A DNA stretch of 8,977 bases from an uncultured Ruaniaceae bacterium (GTDB taxonomy: Bacteria > Actinomycetota > Actinomycetes > Actinomycetales > Beutenbergiaceae). Positions 1 through 6,366 of this stretch are shown in pieces (position 1 is the stretch's first letter; the number at the start of each line of letters is the position of its first letter). The stretch is taken from positions 1 to 8,977 of the forward strand of contig CAMXUZ010000026.1 in NCBI GenBank assembly GCA_947251855.1, in the 5' to 3' direction. The position numbers and the translations under genes were made by a program. The notes below the pieces were generated by a model. The model was not told the origin of the DNA, searched no databases, and saw only the letters and a program-made list of their open reading frames with translations.

Positions 1-1
1 C

Positions 2-346
2 TCCTGGCTCCCCAGCGGGAACCTCACCGCGGAGGCCATGTTCCCGACCGCGGGGAACCCCACCATTGCGATCGCGAATCCCGCGCCGGAGAACGTCGAC
101 GTGCAGGTCGAGGGGATCGGCGAGGACGGCGAGGTGTTAGAAACTGAGGCGATTGCGGTGGCGGCCTCGCAAACGGTCGGCATCGAGGTGCCGCAGGAGG
201 CCGTTGCCGTCCGGATCACCGGCGGCTATCTGCTCGCGACGGCGCAGTACGAAGTCGATTCACCCAGCGGGAAACTGGTTGCGGCCGTCCCGGCCACGTG
301 GGCCGGGCGGGCAGGAACCAACGTGAGTGTCGTCGTCACGAATTGA
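2..346 (+). CDS. DUF5719 family protein, C-terminal fragment (partial, 5' end outside window)
   Basis: The frame is open from the left edge to TGA at 344-346, so this is the last 114 residues of a longer protein. The ATG at 38 is internal, not the start. The piece is rich in Val, Ala, Gly and Thr with alternating hydrophobic strands (for example IAIANPAPENVDVQVEGIG, then VAVRITGGYLLATAQYEV). It ends in a strand-like VSVVVTN, as in a secreted or surface beta-sandwich domain. There are no cysteines and no catalytic motif. Assignment to DUF5719 rests on this C-terminal pattern and on position: in actinobacteria DUF5719 genes lie just before the zincin/DUF3499/manB genes found here. Function is unknown; a cell-envelope role is inferred only. 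The stop lies 9 nt from the convergent next gene, with no terminator hairpin seen between them. Confidence 0.7.
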   Translation, partial: SWLPSGNLTAEAMFPTAGNPTIAIANPAPENVDVQVEGIGEDGEVLETEAIAVAASQTVGIEVPQEAVAVRITGGYLLATAQYEVDSPSGKLVAAVPATWAGRAGTNVSVVVTN

Positions 347-355
347 GTCGCGGAG

Positions 356-778
356 TTACAGGTCGTCCGGGTTGAGCCCGGTGAGGTGGGCGACCTGCTC
401 GGTGAGCACGTGAGTGATGAGTAGAAATTGTTCCGCTCGCGCGGGGGCGCGGGAGATGACGGGGCGCCGGTAGATGACGATCCGGTGCGGCATGCCGAGG
501 TCGGCGGGAAAGTACCGCCCGAGCGGTACCGCCCCGCGTTCCCACGGCGCGGGAGTGGAGGGGGGCACATCTTCCACGGCGAACTCGACCCCGTCGATGA
601 CCTGCCCGCATCGGGATTCGAGTACTGCGACCGCGGCGGCAACGAGGTCGTCGAAACGCTCGGTGCGGGAACGTGCGCCGGGAAGCGCGCCAGGCATGAG
701 CGGGCCTCGGATCCCCCGGCCCCGCCGATCGCGGCGTTTGACGTGCCGGCGGGCGGGTAGTGGGGGATAAGGGAACAT
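356..778 (-). CDS. Zincin-like metallopeptidase family protein (DUF1025/Zincin_1 type), catalytic motif degenerate
   Basis: A 140-residue protein. A basic N-terminus (RRHVKRRDRRGRG, about residues 10-22) leads into IRGPLMPGALPGARSRTERFDD (residues 23-44), which I recognise as the opening of the small actinobacterial metallopeptidase-family protein encoded beside DUF3499. The middle holds the expected VEFAVEDVP and a strand with RIVIYRRPV (99-107). The C-terminal helix reads LLITHVLTEQVAHLTGLNP. The family's founding HExxH zinc motif is not present; instead H123, E127 and H131 are spaced four apart. A classical peptidase activity is therefore doubtful and the real role is unknown. The start is the ATG at 778 because homologous sequence begins close after it. 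The same frame is open for a further 393 nt upstream, to an ATG at 1171, but that stretch lies antisense to DUF3499. The upstream DNA has no clear Shine-Dalgarno sequence. The gene is divergent from DUF3499, 102 nt away. Confidence 0.82.
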   Translation of the reverse strand: MFPYPPLPARRHVKRRDRRGRGIRGPLMPGALPGARSRTERFDDLVAAAVAVLESRCGQVIDGVEFAVEDVPPSTPAPWERGAVPLGRYFPADLGMPHRIVIYRRPVISRAPARAEQFLLITHVLTEQVAHLTGLNPDDL

Positions 779-867
779 ACCGAATACGATGCCACGAAGC
801 CTCCCAGGTGGCCAAGCCCGACCCGGCGCGGCCCGCGGGTAGGTGTGCGCCGCTGCCCGAAACCAGG

Positions 868-873
868 TACCGT
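868..873 (+). promoter_or_regulatory. Possible -10 element for a leaderless DUF3499 transcript
   Basis: TACCGT matches the TANNNT core used by actinobacterial housekeeping sigma factors. It ends 7 nt before the GTG at 881, which would place the RNA start on or next to that codon. No convincing -35 box or ribosome-binding site accompanies it. Leaderless messages are common in actinobacteria, so the arrangement is plausible, but a six-base match is weak evidence alone. Confidence 0.35.
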
Positions 874-880
874 GACGGGT

Positions 881-1294
881 GTGAGAGCAACACGTCCATG
901 TTCCCGGGTGAACTGTAACGCCGCCGCGGTGGCGACCCTGACCTACGTCTACTCCGACTCCACCGCGGTGCTCGGCCCGCTTGCCACTCACGCCGAACCC
1001 CACACGTACGACCTGTGCACCGAACACGCCGAACGACTCACCGTGCCCCGTGGTTGGGACGTGGTGCGGCTCGCGACGGAGTTCGAACCAGCGCCTCCGA
1101 GTTCGGATGACCTGCTCGCGCTCGCGGACGCCGTGCGCGAGGCCTCCCGCGCACCTGCCCCCTCGTATCAACGAGCAGAGAGCGCTGCCGCCTCACGCGC
1201 ACCCGGGCCGATAGGTGGGGCAGGTTCGCAATCACCGCCACCGGTGGGGCGGCGCGGTCATCTGAGCGTCATCCGCACCGAAGAGGAACCCTGA
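881..1294 (+). CDS. DUF3499 family protein (putative Cys/His metal-binding)
   Basis: A 137-residue protein of the actinobacterial DUF3499 family. The N-terminal half is highly characteristic: CSRVNC, then VATLTYVYSDSTAVLGPLA, then EPHTYDLCTEHAERLTVPRGW. Cys7, Cys12, Cys46 and His49 form a C-x4-C ... C-x2-H set that could hold a zinc ion. The metal site is inferred; no function is established. After about residue 65 the chain becomes Ala/Pro/Ser-rich and looks disordered, ending in TEEEP. Start choice: GTG codons in the same frame occur at 845, 872 and 881. I prefer 881 because family members begin about six residues before the first Cys and because a TANNNT box lies 7 nt upstream. The 872 start has AGG four bases upstream and cannot be excluded. 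The stop is 5 nt before manB, so the two are probably cotranscribed. Confidence 0.87.
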   Translation: MRATRPCSRVNCNAAAVATLTYVYSDSTAVLGPLATHAEPHTYDLCTEHAERLTVPRGWDVVRLATEFEPAPPSSDDLLALADAVREASRAPAPSYQRAESAAASRAPGPIGGAGSQSPPPVGRRGHLSVIRTEEEP

Positions 1295-1299
1295 ACCTC

Positions 1300-2709
1300 G
1301 TGGGCGCTCTTGAGGACATCGTCAAGGCTAACGATATTCGCGGGCTCGTACCCGACCAGTTGACCCCCACCATCGCCCGCTGTCTGGGCGCAGCTTTCTG
1401 CGACCTCGTAGGGCGGCAGATCCTCGTGGGGCACGATATGCGCACGAGCGCAGCGGAGCTGGTCGAGGCGTTCATCGACGGCGCGCGCAGCCGGGGCGCG
1501 AACGTCACCCACGTGGGATTGTGCTCCACCGATGGACTCTATTTCGCCTCCGGTTCGCTCGACCTGCCCGGCGTCATCTTCACCGCTTCCCATAATCCGG
1601 CCCAGTACAACGGGCTGAAACTCTGCTACGCCGGTGCGCGGCCGATCGGGAAGGAGACGGGGCTACCCGACCTTGCATCCCGGGCGCAGCACTACCTCGA
1701 TTCCGGTATCGAGGCGACGCAGCCCGGTGAGTTGACCCGCCGGGACATCCTCGCCGATTACGCGCAATACCTGCGCGGGCTCGTAGCGCTCTCCGGTGAG
1801 CGGCGCCTGAAAGTGGTCGTCGACGCGGGCAACGGTATGGCGGGGCTCACCGCGGGAGCGGTGCTCGGCACCGAGGCGGGGCTGCCCGATATCGGTATCG
1901 ACCTTGTTCCGATGTATTTCGACCTCGATGGCACATTTCCCAACCACGAACCCAACCCGCTCGACCCCGCGAACCTTCTCGACCTGCAGACCACCGTCAT
2001 CGCCCAGCAGGCAGATCTGGGGTTGGCCTTCGACGGCGACGCCGACCGATGCTTCGTCATTGACGAAAAAGGGGTCCCCGTTGATCCATCGGCGATCATC
2101 ACGCTCGTCGGGCTGCGGGAGGTGGCTAAGGAACAACAACAGGGCAACGCCCCCGTCATCATCCGCAACCTCATCACCTCCCGCGCGGTCACTGATCTCA
2201 TCGGGGTGGCCGGGGGCGAGGTGGTCACGACCCGGGTCGGGCACGCCTACATCAAGGAAGAGATGGCCGCGCGGGATGCGGTGTTCGGTGGGGAACACAG
2301 CGCGCACTACTACTTCCGCGACTTCTTCTACGCCGACTCCGGAATGCTCGCCGCGCTGCACGTACTCAGCGCCCTCGCGGAATCGGACCTGCAGGCGTCG
2401 GATCTCGCGGCGATGTACACGCCGAACACCTCGAGCGGGGAGATCAATTCCACCGTGACCGACGTCGGGCACACGCTTGCTCGCATCCGCGCCGAATTCG
2501 CAGCCGATCTCCACGCCCGGAGGGTGACGATCGAGGACACCGACGGCCTCACCTTCAGCCACTGGGACGCCACGCCCCGCTGGTGGTTCAACGTCCGCCC
2601 CTCCAACACCGAGCCCTTGCTCCGCCTCAACGTCGAGGCGGAGGACGGTGATGTGATGGAAAAGATCCGCGATTCTGTCCTCGCCATTATTCGACAGGAG
2701 AACACGTGA
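1300..2709 (+). CDS. manB: Phosphomannomutase/phosphoglucomutase
   Basis: A 469-residue alpha-D-phosphohexomutase, full length for the family (about 450-470). It interconverts mannose-6-phosphate and mannose-1-phosphate, and often glucose phosphates, in the cytoplasm. This feeds GDP-mannose for envelope glycans and glycolipids. All four signature regions are present in order: the active-site serine loop TASHNP (95-100, phosphoserine S97), the Mg-binding loop DGDADR (245-250), the sugar-binding loop GEHSAHYYF (331-339), and the phosphate-binding loop RPSNTEPLLRLN (433-444). The N-terminus reads IVKANDIRG, where relatives usually have Tyr rather than Asn before DIRG. It begins at GTG 1300; AGAGGA at 1282-1287 is a somewhat distant ribosome-binding site. 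It follows DUF3499 by 5 nt and its TGA overlaps the next ATG by one base. Substrate preference cannot be read from sequence alone, so the manB symbol reflects context as well as family. Confidence 0.95.
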   Translation: MGALEDIVKANDIRGLVPDQLTPTIARCLGAAFCDLVGRQILVGHDMRTSAAELVEAFIDGARSRGANVTHVGLCSTDGLYFASGSLDLPGVIFTASHNPAQYNGLKLCYAGARPIGKETGLPDLASRAQHYLDSGIEATQPGELTRRDILADYAQYLRGLVALSGERRLKVVVDAGNGMAGLTAGAVLGTEAGLPDIGIDLVPMYFDLDGTFPNHEPNPLDPANLLDLQTTVIAQQADLGLAFDGDADRCFVIDEKGVPVDPSAIITLVGLREVAKEQQQGNAPVIIRNLITSRAVTDLIGVAGGEVVTTRVGHAYIKEEMAARDAVFGGEHSAHYYFRDFFYADSGMLAALHVLSALAESDLQASDLAAMYTPNTSSGEINSTVTDVGHTLARIRAEFAADLHARRVTIEDTDGLTFSHWDATPRWWFNVRPSNTEPLLRLNVEAEDGDVMEKIRDSVLAIIRQENT

Positions 2710-2879
2710 TGGCCACGCTACCGACCTGGTTGGAAGAGAGTCTGCAGTGCCCGGTCACGGGTGAGAAACTCACGAGGGAGACCGCCGATGGCCGGCCGGT
2801 TTACGTCGCGCGCCCCGACGGCGGGGAGCCGGTGCAGTACGCCATCGACAACGGCGTTCCGGTCCTGGTCCCGAAGTAG
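2709..2879 (+). CDS. Trm112-like small protein
   Basis: A 56-residue protein starting MATLPTWLEESLQCPVTGEK and ending AIDNGVPVLVPK. This is the compact YcaR/Trm112 layout: a leading helix, a CP turn, a central strand pair, and the conserved (Asp)-Gly-(Ile/Val)-Pro-Val-Leu ending. Classical zinc-binding members carry CPxC plus a second Cys pair. Here only Cys14 remains (CPVTG), so this copy probably folds without zinc, as in other CPxT variants. Trm112 proteins activate methyltransferases, but the partner of bacterial copies is mostly unknown, and none is indicated here. The ATG at 2709 overlaps the manB stop (TGATG), and AGGAG at 2696-2700 sits 8 nt upstream, so the start is well supported and translational coupling is likely. 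A GTG at 2706 lies in the same frame, one codon upstream, and would add only one residue. Confidence 0.85.
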   Translation: MATLPTWLEESLQCPVTGEKLTRETADGRPVYVARPDGGEPVQYAIDNGVPVLVPK

Positions 2880-2947
2880 TTCTCCCCCGGACCCTTCCGG
2901 GTCAGCCCGCCCGACATCACGACGGGCAGATACGCACCCTGAGAAAC

Positions 2948-2980
2948 GTTAAACGCGGCGCCATCGGCGCCGCGTTTAAC
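2948..2980. terminator. Bidirectional intrinsic terminator, perfect 15-bp stem
   Basis: GTTAAACGCGGCGCC (2948-2962) and GGCGCCGCGTTTAAC (2966-2980) are exact reverse complements separated by a 3-nt loop. The GC-rich upper stem sits on an A/T-rich base (TTAAAC/GTTTAA), so both strands give a hairpin followed by a short T-rich run within the stem. It lies between the convergent Trm112-like and substrate-binding-protein genes and can end both. Smaller hairpins are possible just before it (GACCC/GGGTC at 2890-2903; GCCCG/CGGGC at 2909-2927). Confidence 0.9.
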
Positions 2981-2999
2981 ATTGGAAGGCTGCTCGTGC

Positions 3000-3953
3000 T
3001 TAGCCGAGCATGGAATCCATGAGGTCCTGGTTTTCTTCCAGCCAGGCCTCGATCGCTTCGGGCTCCTCGCCGTCGTCGAACTGGTTCACGACCGTGTCTT
3101 CCAGGCTCCCGTACTCGTCGTCGTCGAGCTTGATCTTGCCAACGAGTTCGGTGGCCTCAGGGAAGTCCTCGGAGAAGCCGTCCCGGGCGAGCCAGTGAAG
3201 GTTCTCGGGTTCACCGAAGTAGCCCTCGGGGTCTTCCAGTGCCTTGACCGGGAATTCGGCGTTGGCCCAGAAGGGGCTCCATAGGGTTACGACGATGTCT
3301 TCCTCAGCATCCACCGCGTTCTGCAGCTCTGTGAGCATGGTGGAGGTGGAGGAGGTGACGAGCCGGTATTCGTCGTCGAGCCCGTAACCGGGCATCACGT
3401 CGTTCTCGGTCGCGTCGGTAAGACCCGCACCGGGTTCGATACCGACGATCTCACCGCCGAACTCGTCGCCCTTGCCCACGAGTTCGTCGATCGAGTCGAT
3501 GTCGGTGTACTCGGGCACGGAGAGGTTGAGGACAGCGCCCTCGTAGTAGTAGCCGAGGTCTTCGAGCTGGTCTTCGTACTCGTCCATGTACTGGCGGTGG
3601 GTCCGTTCGGACCACGCGGATGCGTACATGTCGATATCGCCATTGGCGAGGCCGGCATACAGGATTGCGGCGTCCTCCACCGTCTGGTGCTCGACCGTGT
3701 AGCCGATGTCGGTCAGAAGGTTGTCGAGGAGGTAGGCGGTGCTCAGCCCGTCAGTCCAGGACGGGATGTAACCGAGCGTAATGGTGCCGAGGTCTTCGCC
3801 ACCCTCTTCACCTCCGGCCGTGTCTTCGGCGCCATTCGTATCTTCGGCGCCGTTCGTGTCATCGCCGTTGTCGCCGGTTCCACCGCCGCACGCCGCGAGG
3901 GCGAGAGCGAGGAAGCCAGCAGACCCGGCCATTGCAATACGTCGGATTGACAT
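3000..3953 (-). CDS. proX: Osmoprotectant (glycine betaine type) ABC transporter substrate-binding lipoprotein
   Basis: A 317-residue lipoprotein of the OpuAC/ProX family that captures quaternary-amine osmolytes outside the membrane and hands them to the permease. Residues 1-22 form a signal peptide with lipobox LAAC, giving lipidated Cys22. Residues 23-55 are a Gly/Asp/Glu/Asn linker. The OpuAC-type domain follows from about 56 to 317: ITLGYIPSWTDG, a LANGDIDMYASAW block, GIEPGAGL (171-178), and VVTLWSPFWANAEF (221-234). Trp66, Trp114, Trp225 and Trp229 are candidates for the aromatic cage that holds the trimethylammonium group in this family; which of them do so is inferred. The mature protein is strikingly rich in Asp and Glu. 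AGGAAAGGA precedes the ATG at a good distance. It is the last gene of the operon, separated from the permease by 69 nt with hairpins. The exact ligand (glycine betaine, proline betaine or another) is not determined. Confidence 0.93.
   Translation of the reverse strand: MSIRRIAMAGSAGFLALALAACGGGTGDNGDDTNGAEDTNGAEDTAGGEEGGEDLGTITLGYIPSWTDGLSTAYLLDNLLTDIGYTVEHQTVEDAAILYAGLANGDIDMYASAWSERTHRQYMDEYEDQLEDLGYYYEGAVLNLSVPEYTDIDSIDELVGKGDEFGGEIVGIEPGAGLTDATENDVMPGYGLDDEYRLVTSSTSTMLTELQNAVDAEEDIVVTLWSPFWANAEFPVKALEDPEGYFGEPENLHWLARDGFSEDFPEATELVGKIKLDDDEYGSLEDTVVNQFDDGEEPEAIEAWLEENQDLMDSMLG
3825..3860 (-). repeat. Two tandem 18-bp repeats encoding DTNGAE in the lipoprotein linker
   Basis: Two adjacent 18-bp units (3825-3842 and 3843-3860) differ at two bases only, and both differences are silent, so each encodes DTNGAE. 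A partial third unit (EDTA) follows in the protein. The repeat lies in the flexible linker between the lipidated Cys and the binding domain, where unit number could vary by slippage without breaking the frame. Confidence 0.8.
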
Positions 3954-3975
3954 GTTGTCCTTTCCTAATCGGATC

Positions 3976-3991
3976 GCAGGGTTGCCCCTGC
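3976..3991 (-). other. Intercistronic hairpin with GCAA tetraloop between permease and binding-protein genes
   Basis: On the minus-strand transcript GCAGGG pairs with CCCTGC around a GCAA loop, a stable GNRA-type tetraloop. There is no following U-run, so it is not a good terminator. Its place in front of the binding-protein gene fits an element that blocks 3' decay or separates expression of the abundant binding protein from the membrane subunits. That role is inferred. Confidence 0.55.
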
Positions 3992-3997
3992 TACGCG

Positions 3998-4022
3998 TGA
4001 ACGTGAATGAAGTCCTCGTTCA
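3998..4022 (-). other. Second inverted repeat directly after the permease stop codon
   Basis: TGAACG (3998-4003) and CGTTCA (4017-4022) are exact reverse complements with 13 nt between them, immediately downstream of the permease TGA on the minus strand. With six base pairs and a large loop it is weak alone. Together with the GCAA hairpin 6 nt further on, it makes a tandem stem-loop in the 69-nt gap. Confidence 0.35.
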
Positions 4023-4925
4023 TCACGCAGTCTTTTGAGTTTCGCGGCGCTGCTTGAGCAGCGAACGCAGAGAGGAGGGGAAGTCGCCGGGTCGGCCGAG
4101 CGCTGCGGTGAGGCGATCAAGGTAGATCGCCAAGAACACGACGGCGATACCGGCTTCCACCCCGAGCGGGAGTTTCAGCGTCGAGATCGACTCGACGACG
4201 TCCTTACCCAGTCCGTCAAGGCCGACCATGCCGGCAATGACGGCCATCGATAGGGCAAGCATGATCAACTGGTTGATCCCCGCCATGATCGTGGGCACGG
4301 CAAGCGGCAGCTGGATTCCTCGAAGGATCTGCCGCGAGGTCGCCCCGAATGCGTGACCCGCCTCGACGGTTTCGGCGTCGACCTGGCGGATCCCTAACTC
4401 CGTCATGCGCACCCCGGGTGGGAGCGAGAAGATGATCGTCGCAACCAGCGCAGGGCCGGCACCGATGGAGAAGAAGGTCACGGCGGGAATGAGGTACACG
4501 AACGCCGGCATCGTCTGCATGAAGTCCAAGACGGGCTTGACGATGGCGCTGACCGTGTCGTTTCGCGCGGCCCAGATCCCAACCGGCACCGCGATGATCA
4601 CCGCGAAGAGGGTCGCGATGATCACCAGTGACATCGTCTGCATCATCGACACCCACTTATCCATCATGAGGACGAGCGTGAAGGTGATGACGGTACCAAC
4701 GGCGAGCTTCCACGAGCGCAGGAACCACGCGATCAGCGCGAAGATCACAATCGCCGGGATCGCCGGGACGGCGAGGAGAACCTCACTGAGTCCCTCGACG
4801 AGGAACTTCATCCCGTCTTTGAGGAGGTCGAAGAAGGGCTTCCAGTTCTCCTTCAGCCACCGGAATCCGGCGTCGACCCCTTCACCGAGCGGAAAGCGGG
4901 GGAGGAAGTTGTCTTCAGGATTCAT
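4023..4925 (-). CDS. proW: Osmoprotectant ABC transporter permease
   Basis: A 300-residue inner-membrane subunit of the ProW/OpuAB type. After a 45-residue amphipathic N-terminus come hydrophobic segments at about 47-69, 72-88, 98-119, 140-168, 214-236 and 256-273. The cytoplasmic EAA coupling loop is clear: EAGHAFGATSRQILRGIQLPLAVPTI (188-213), with E188, G194 and the LP pair (206-207) that dock on the ATPase. Segments MQTMPAFVYLIPAV and LALSMAVIAGMVG are typical of the betaine/proline permease branch. It is a stand-alone permease, unlike the permease-binding-protein fusions of lactococcal OpuA. Its ATG overlaps the upstream ATPase stop by four bases (ATGA), so translation is probably coupled. 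The C-terminus is a short basic tail (KQRRETQKTA). Confidence 0.94.
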   Translation of the reverse strand: MNPEDNFLPRFPLGEGVDAGFRWLKENWKPFFDLLKDGMKFLVEGLSEVLLAVPAIPAIVIFALIAWFLRSWKLAVGTVITFTLVLMMDKWVSMMQTMSLVIIATLFAVIIAVPVGIWAARNDTVSAIVKPVLDFMQTMPAFVYLIPAVTFFSIGAGPALVATIIFSLPPGVRMTELGIRQVDAETVEAGHAFGATSRQILRGIQLPLAVPTIMAGINQLIMLALSMAVIAGMVGLDGLGKDVVESISTLKLPLGVEAGIAVVFLAIYLDRLTAALGRPGDFPSSLRSLLKQRRETQKTA

Positions 4926-6196
4926 TTGCGCTCACCTCCGGTAGTTCCGTTTCCATTCGGCTTCATCAGCGGCTCCTCCCCGTTGTGCGGAACGTCGGCG
5001 ATGACGACGTTGTCTTCCTCGGGCTGATGTGTACCAGCCGCCGCTAGGAGAGTCACTCGGGGGATCACCCCGGAGAACCTGCCCTGCTCGTCAACGACGA
5101 TGATCGGGCTGGAGTACTGGGCCGAGAGTGCGAAGAGGTCCGATACGGGAGTCTCCTCGCGGACGACCGGCATCGGGTCGCCTTCCCGCCATGGCAGCTC
5201 GGTGGAGCCCCTCTGAACGGCGTCGGCAATGTCGTCCTCCCACACGATCCCGTGCGGGGTCCGGTCGCGGTTGAGCACGAGCAGCCAAGAGTTCTGGGTC
5301 TCGCGAAGGAGCCGGTGCGCCGAGCGCGGCCCTTGCCCCGCGCCGAGCGTGGACGAGGGTTGTTCCATGATCGCGGAGGCGGTGAGGACCCGCGCGTGGT
5401 CGACATCGGAGATGAACCGGGCGACGTAGTCGTTGGCGGGCTCCATGAGGATCTGCTCGGAGGTGCCGATCTGCACGATCCGGCCCGAGCGCATCACCGC
5501 GATGCGGTCGCCGAGGCGCATGGCCTCGTTGAGGTCGTGAGTGATGAAGACGATGGTCTTACCGAGCTGTTGTTGAAGGTCGATGAGCTGGCTCTGCATC
5601 TCGCGCCGGATCAGCGGGTCGAGCGCGGAGAATGCTTCGTCCATGAGAAGGATCTTCGTGTCCGCGGCCAGGGCGCGGGCGAGGCCGACGCGTTGCTGCA
5701 TTCCGCCAGACAGTTGGGAGGGCAGGTGGTCGTCCCACCCTTTCATGTCCACCATTTCGAGGGCTCTGCGCGCCTTCTCAACCCGCTCGTCCCGCTCGAC
5801 GCCTTGGATCTGCAAGCCGTAAGCAGCGTTATCCAACACGGTGCGGTGGGGGAGAAGGGCGAAGTGCTGGAAAACCATCGAGATGTTCTTCTTGCGGGTC
5901 GCCCGCAATTCGGCGGCGCTGATCTTGGTGAGATCCTTGCCGCCGACCTCGATCGAACCCGCGGTCGGGGTCCACAGGCCGTTGAGCATCCGGATCAGCG
6001 TCGACTTCCCGGAGCCCGACAGCCCCATGACGACGAAGATCTCGCCGTCCTCGACCTCGAAGCTGGCATCGATAACCGCGGCGGTTCCGTACTCTTTAAC
6101 GTCTTCAGCAGTTGCGCCAGAGCGTAATTTAGGGAGGGCTTCGGCTGCTCGTCGACCGAATACCTTATATGCATTTTTGACGGTGATTGCCGCCAT
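4922..6196 (-). CDS. proV: Osmoprotectant ABC transporter ATP-binding protein with C-terminal CBS-type region
   Basis: A 424-residue ATPase that powers betaine uptake at the inner face of the membrane. The nucleotide-binding domain has every motif: Walker [10 protein letters not shown] (58-66), Q-loop Gln110 in [13 protein letters not shown], signature LSGGMQQR (162-169), Walker B ILLMDE (182-187) and switch His220 in FITHD. The N-terminal insert about residues 15-40 ([18 protein letters not shown]) is usual for ProV/OpuAA. Residues about 270-390 look like a tandem CBS module ([30 protein letters not shown]). In characterised OpuA transporters this module senses ionic strength and can bind cyclic-di-AMP; such gating here is inferred. 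The last 35 residues form a mixed acidic tail (QPEEDN, GEEP). GGAGG lies three bases before the ATG at 6196. It is the first gene of a three-gene operon. Confidence 0.95.
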   Translation of the reverse strand: MAAITVKNAYKVFGRRAAEALPKLRSGATAEDVKEYGTAAVIDASFEVEDGEIFVVMGLSGSGKSTLIRMLNGLWTPTAGSIEVGGKDLTKISAAELRATRKKNISMVFQHFALLPHRTVLDNAAYGLQIQGVERDERVEKARRALEMVDMKGWDDHLPSQLSGGMQQRVGLARALAADTKILLMDEAFSALDPLIRREMQSQLIDLQQQLGKTIVFITHDLNEAMRLGDRIAVMRSGRIVQIGTSEQILMEPANDYVARFISDVDHARVLTASAIMEQPSSTLGAGQGPRSAHRLLRETQNSWLLVLNRDRTPHGIVWEDDIADAVQRGSTELPWREGDPMPVVREETPVSDLFALSAQYSSPIIVVDEQGRFSGVIPRVTLLAAAGTHQPEEDNVVIADVPHNGEEPLMKPNGNGTTGGERK

Positions 6197-6308
6197 GATC
6201 CTCCAAAGTCTTGGTTCAGCTGTGGCAGGCTGGGGCGGTCGTTAAGCAAGAGGTAAAATTCCAGCGAAGAACCGCGAACTAATCAAGGCTGTCGAAAAAA
6301 TTGGCAAA

Positions 6309-6337
6309 ACTCTACTCAGGTATGCCCAGATTGTCCG
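6309..6337 (-). promoter_or_regulatory. Candidate sigma70-type promoter of the osmoprotectant operon
   Basis: Reading the minus strand, CGGACA (6337-6332) lies exactly 17 nt before TAGAGT (6314-6309). Each matches its consensus hexamer (TTGACA, TATAAT) at four of six bases. Transcription would start near 6302, giving a leader of about 105 nt before the ATPase ATG. The surrounding DNA is visibly richer in A and T than the genes beside it. Other weak boxes exist in this leader. Confidence 0.4.
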
Positions 6338-6366
6338 CATGGAGACGGTATGTTTTGTAGACAATC
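6329..6366. promoter_or_regulatory. Operator-like 7-bp inverted repeat overlapping the putative -35 box
   Basis: GATTGTC (6329-6335) and GACAATC (6360-6366) are exact reverse complements with 24 nt between them. The arm centres are 31 bp apart, about three helical turns. The left arm covers part of the predicted -35 hexamer. A second overlapping pair, GAGACG (6342-6347) and CGTCTC (6366-6371), lies in the same stretch. A bound regulator here could repress or activate the transporter; no regulator gene is in the window. Confidence 0.35.

Noticed and set aside
779..1171. N-terminal extension of the zincin-like gene to an ATG at 1171
   Set aside because: The extension is antisense to DUF3499 and low in recognisable structure. 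The conserved family sequence starts close after the ATG at 778.
1663..2562. 299-codon minus-strand frame inside manB
   Set aside because: It is antisense to a full-length mutase with all motifs intact. The composition looks like a codon-bias shadow, with no domain seen.
2880..2947. Separate terminator or small RNA upstream of the 15-bp repeat
   Set aside because: Two short stems (5-6 bp) are possible here, but they compete with each other and have no U-run or promoter of their own.
5252..6127. 291-codon plus-strand frame inside the ATPase gene
   Set aside because: It is antisense to a complete ABC ATPase and has no domain or ribosome-binding site of note.
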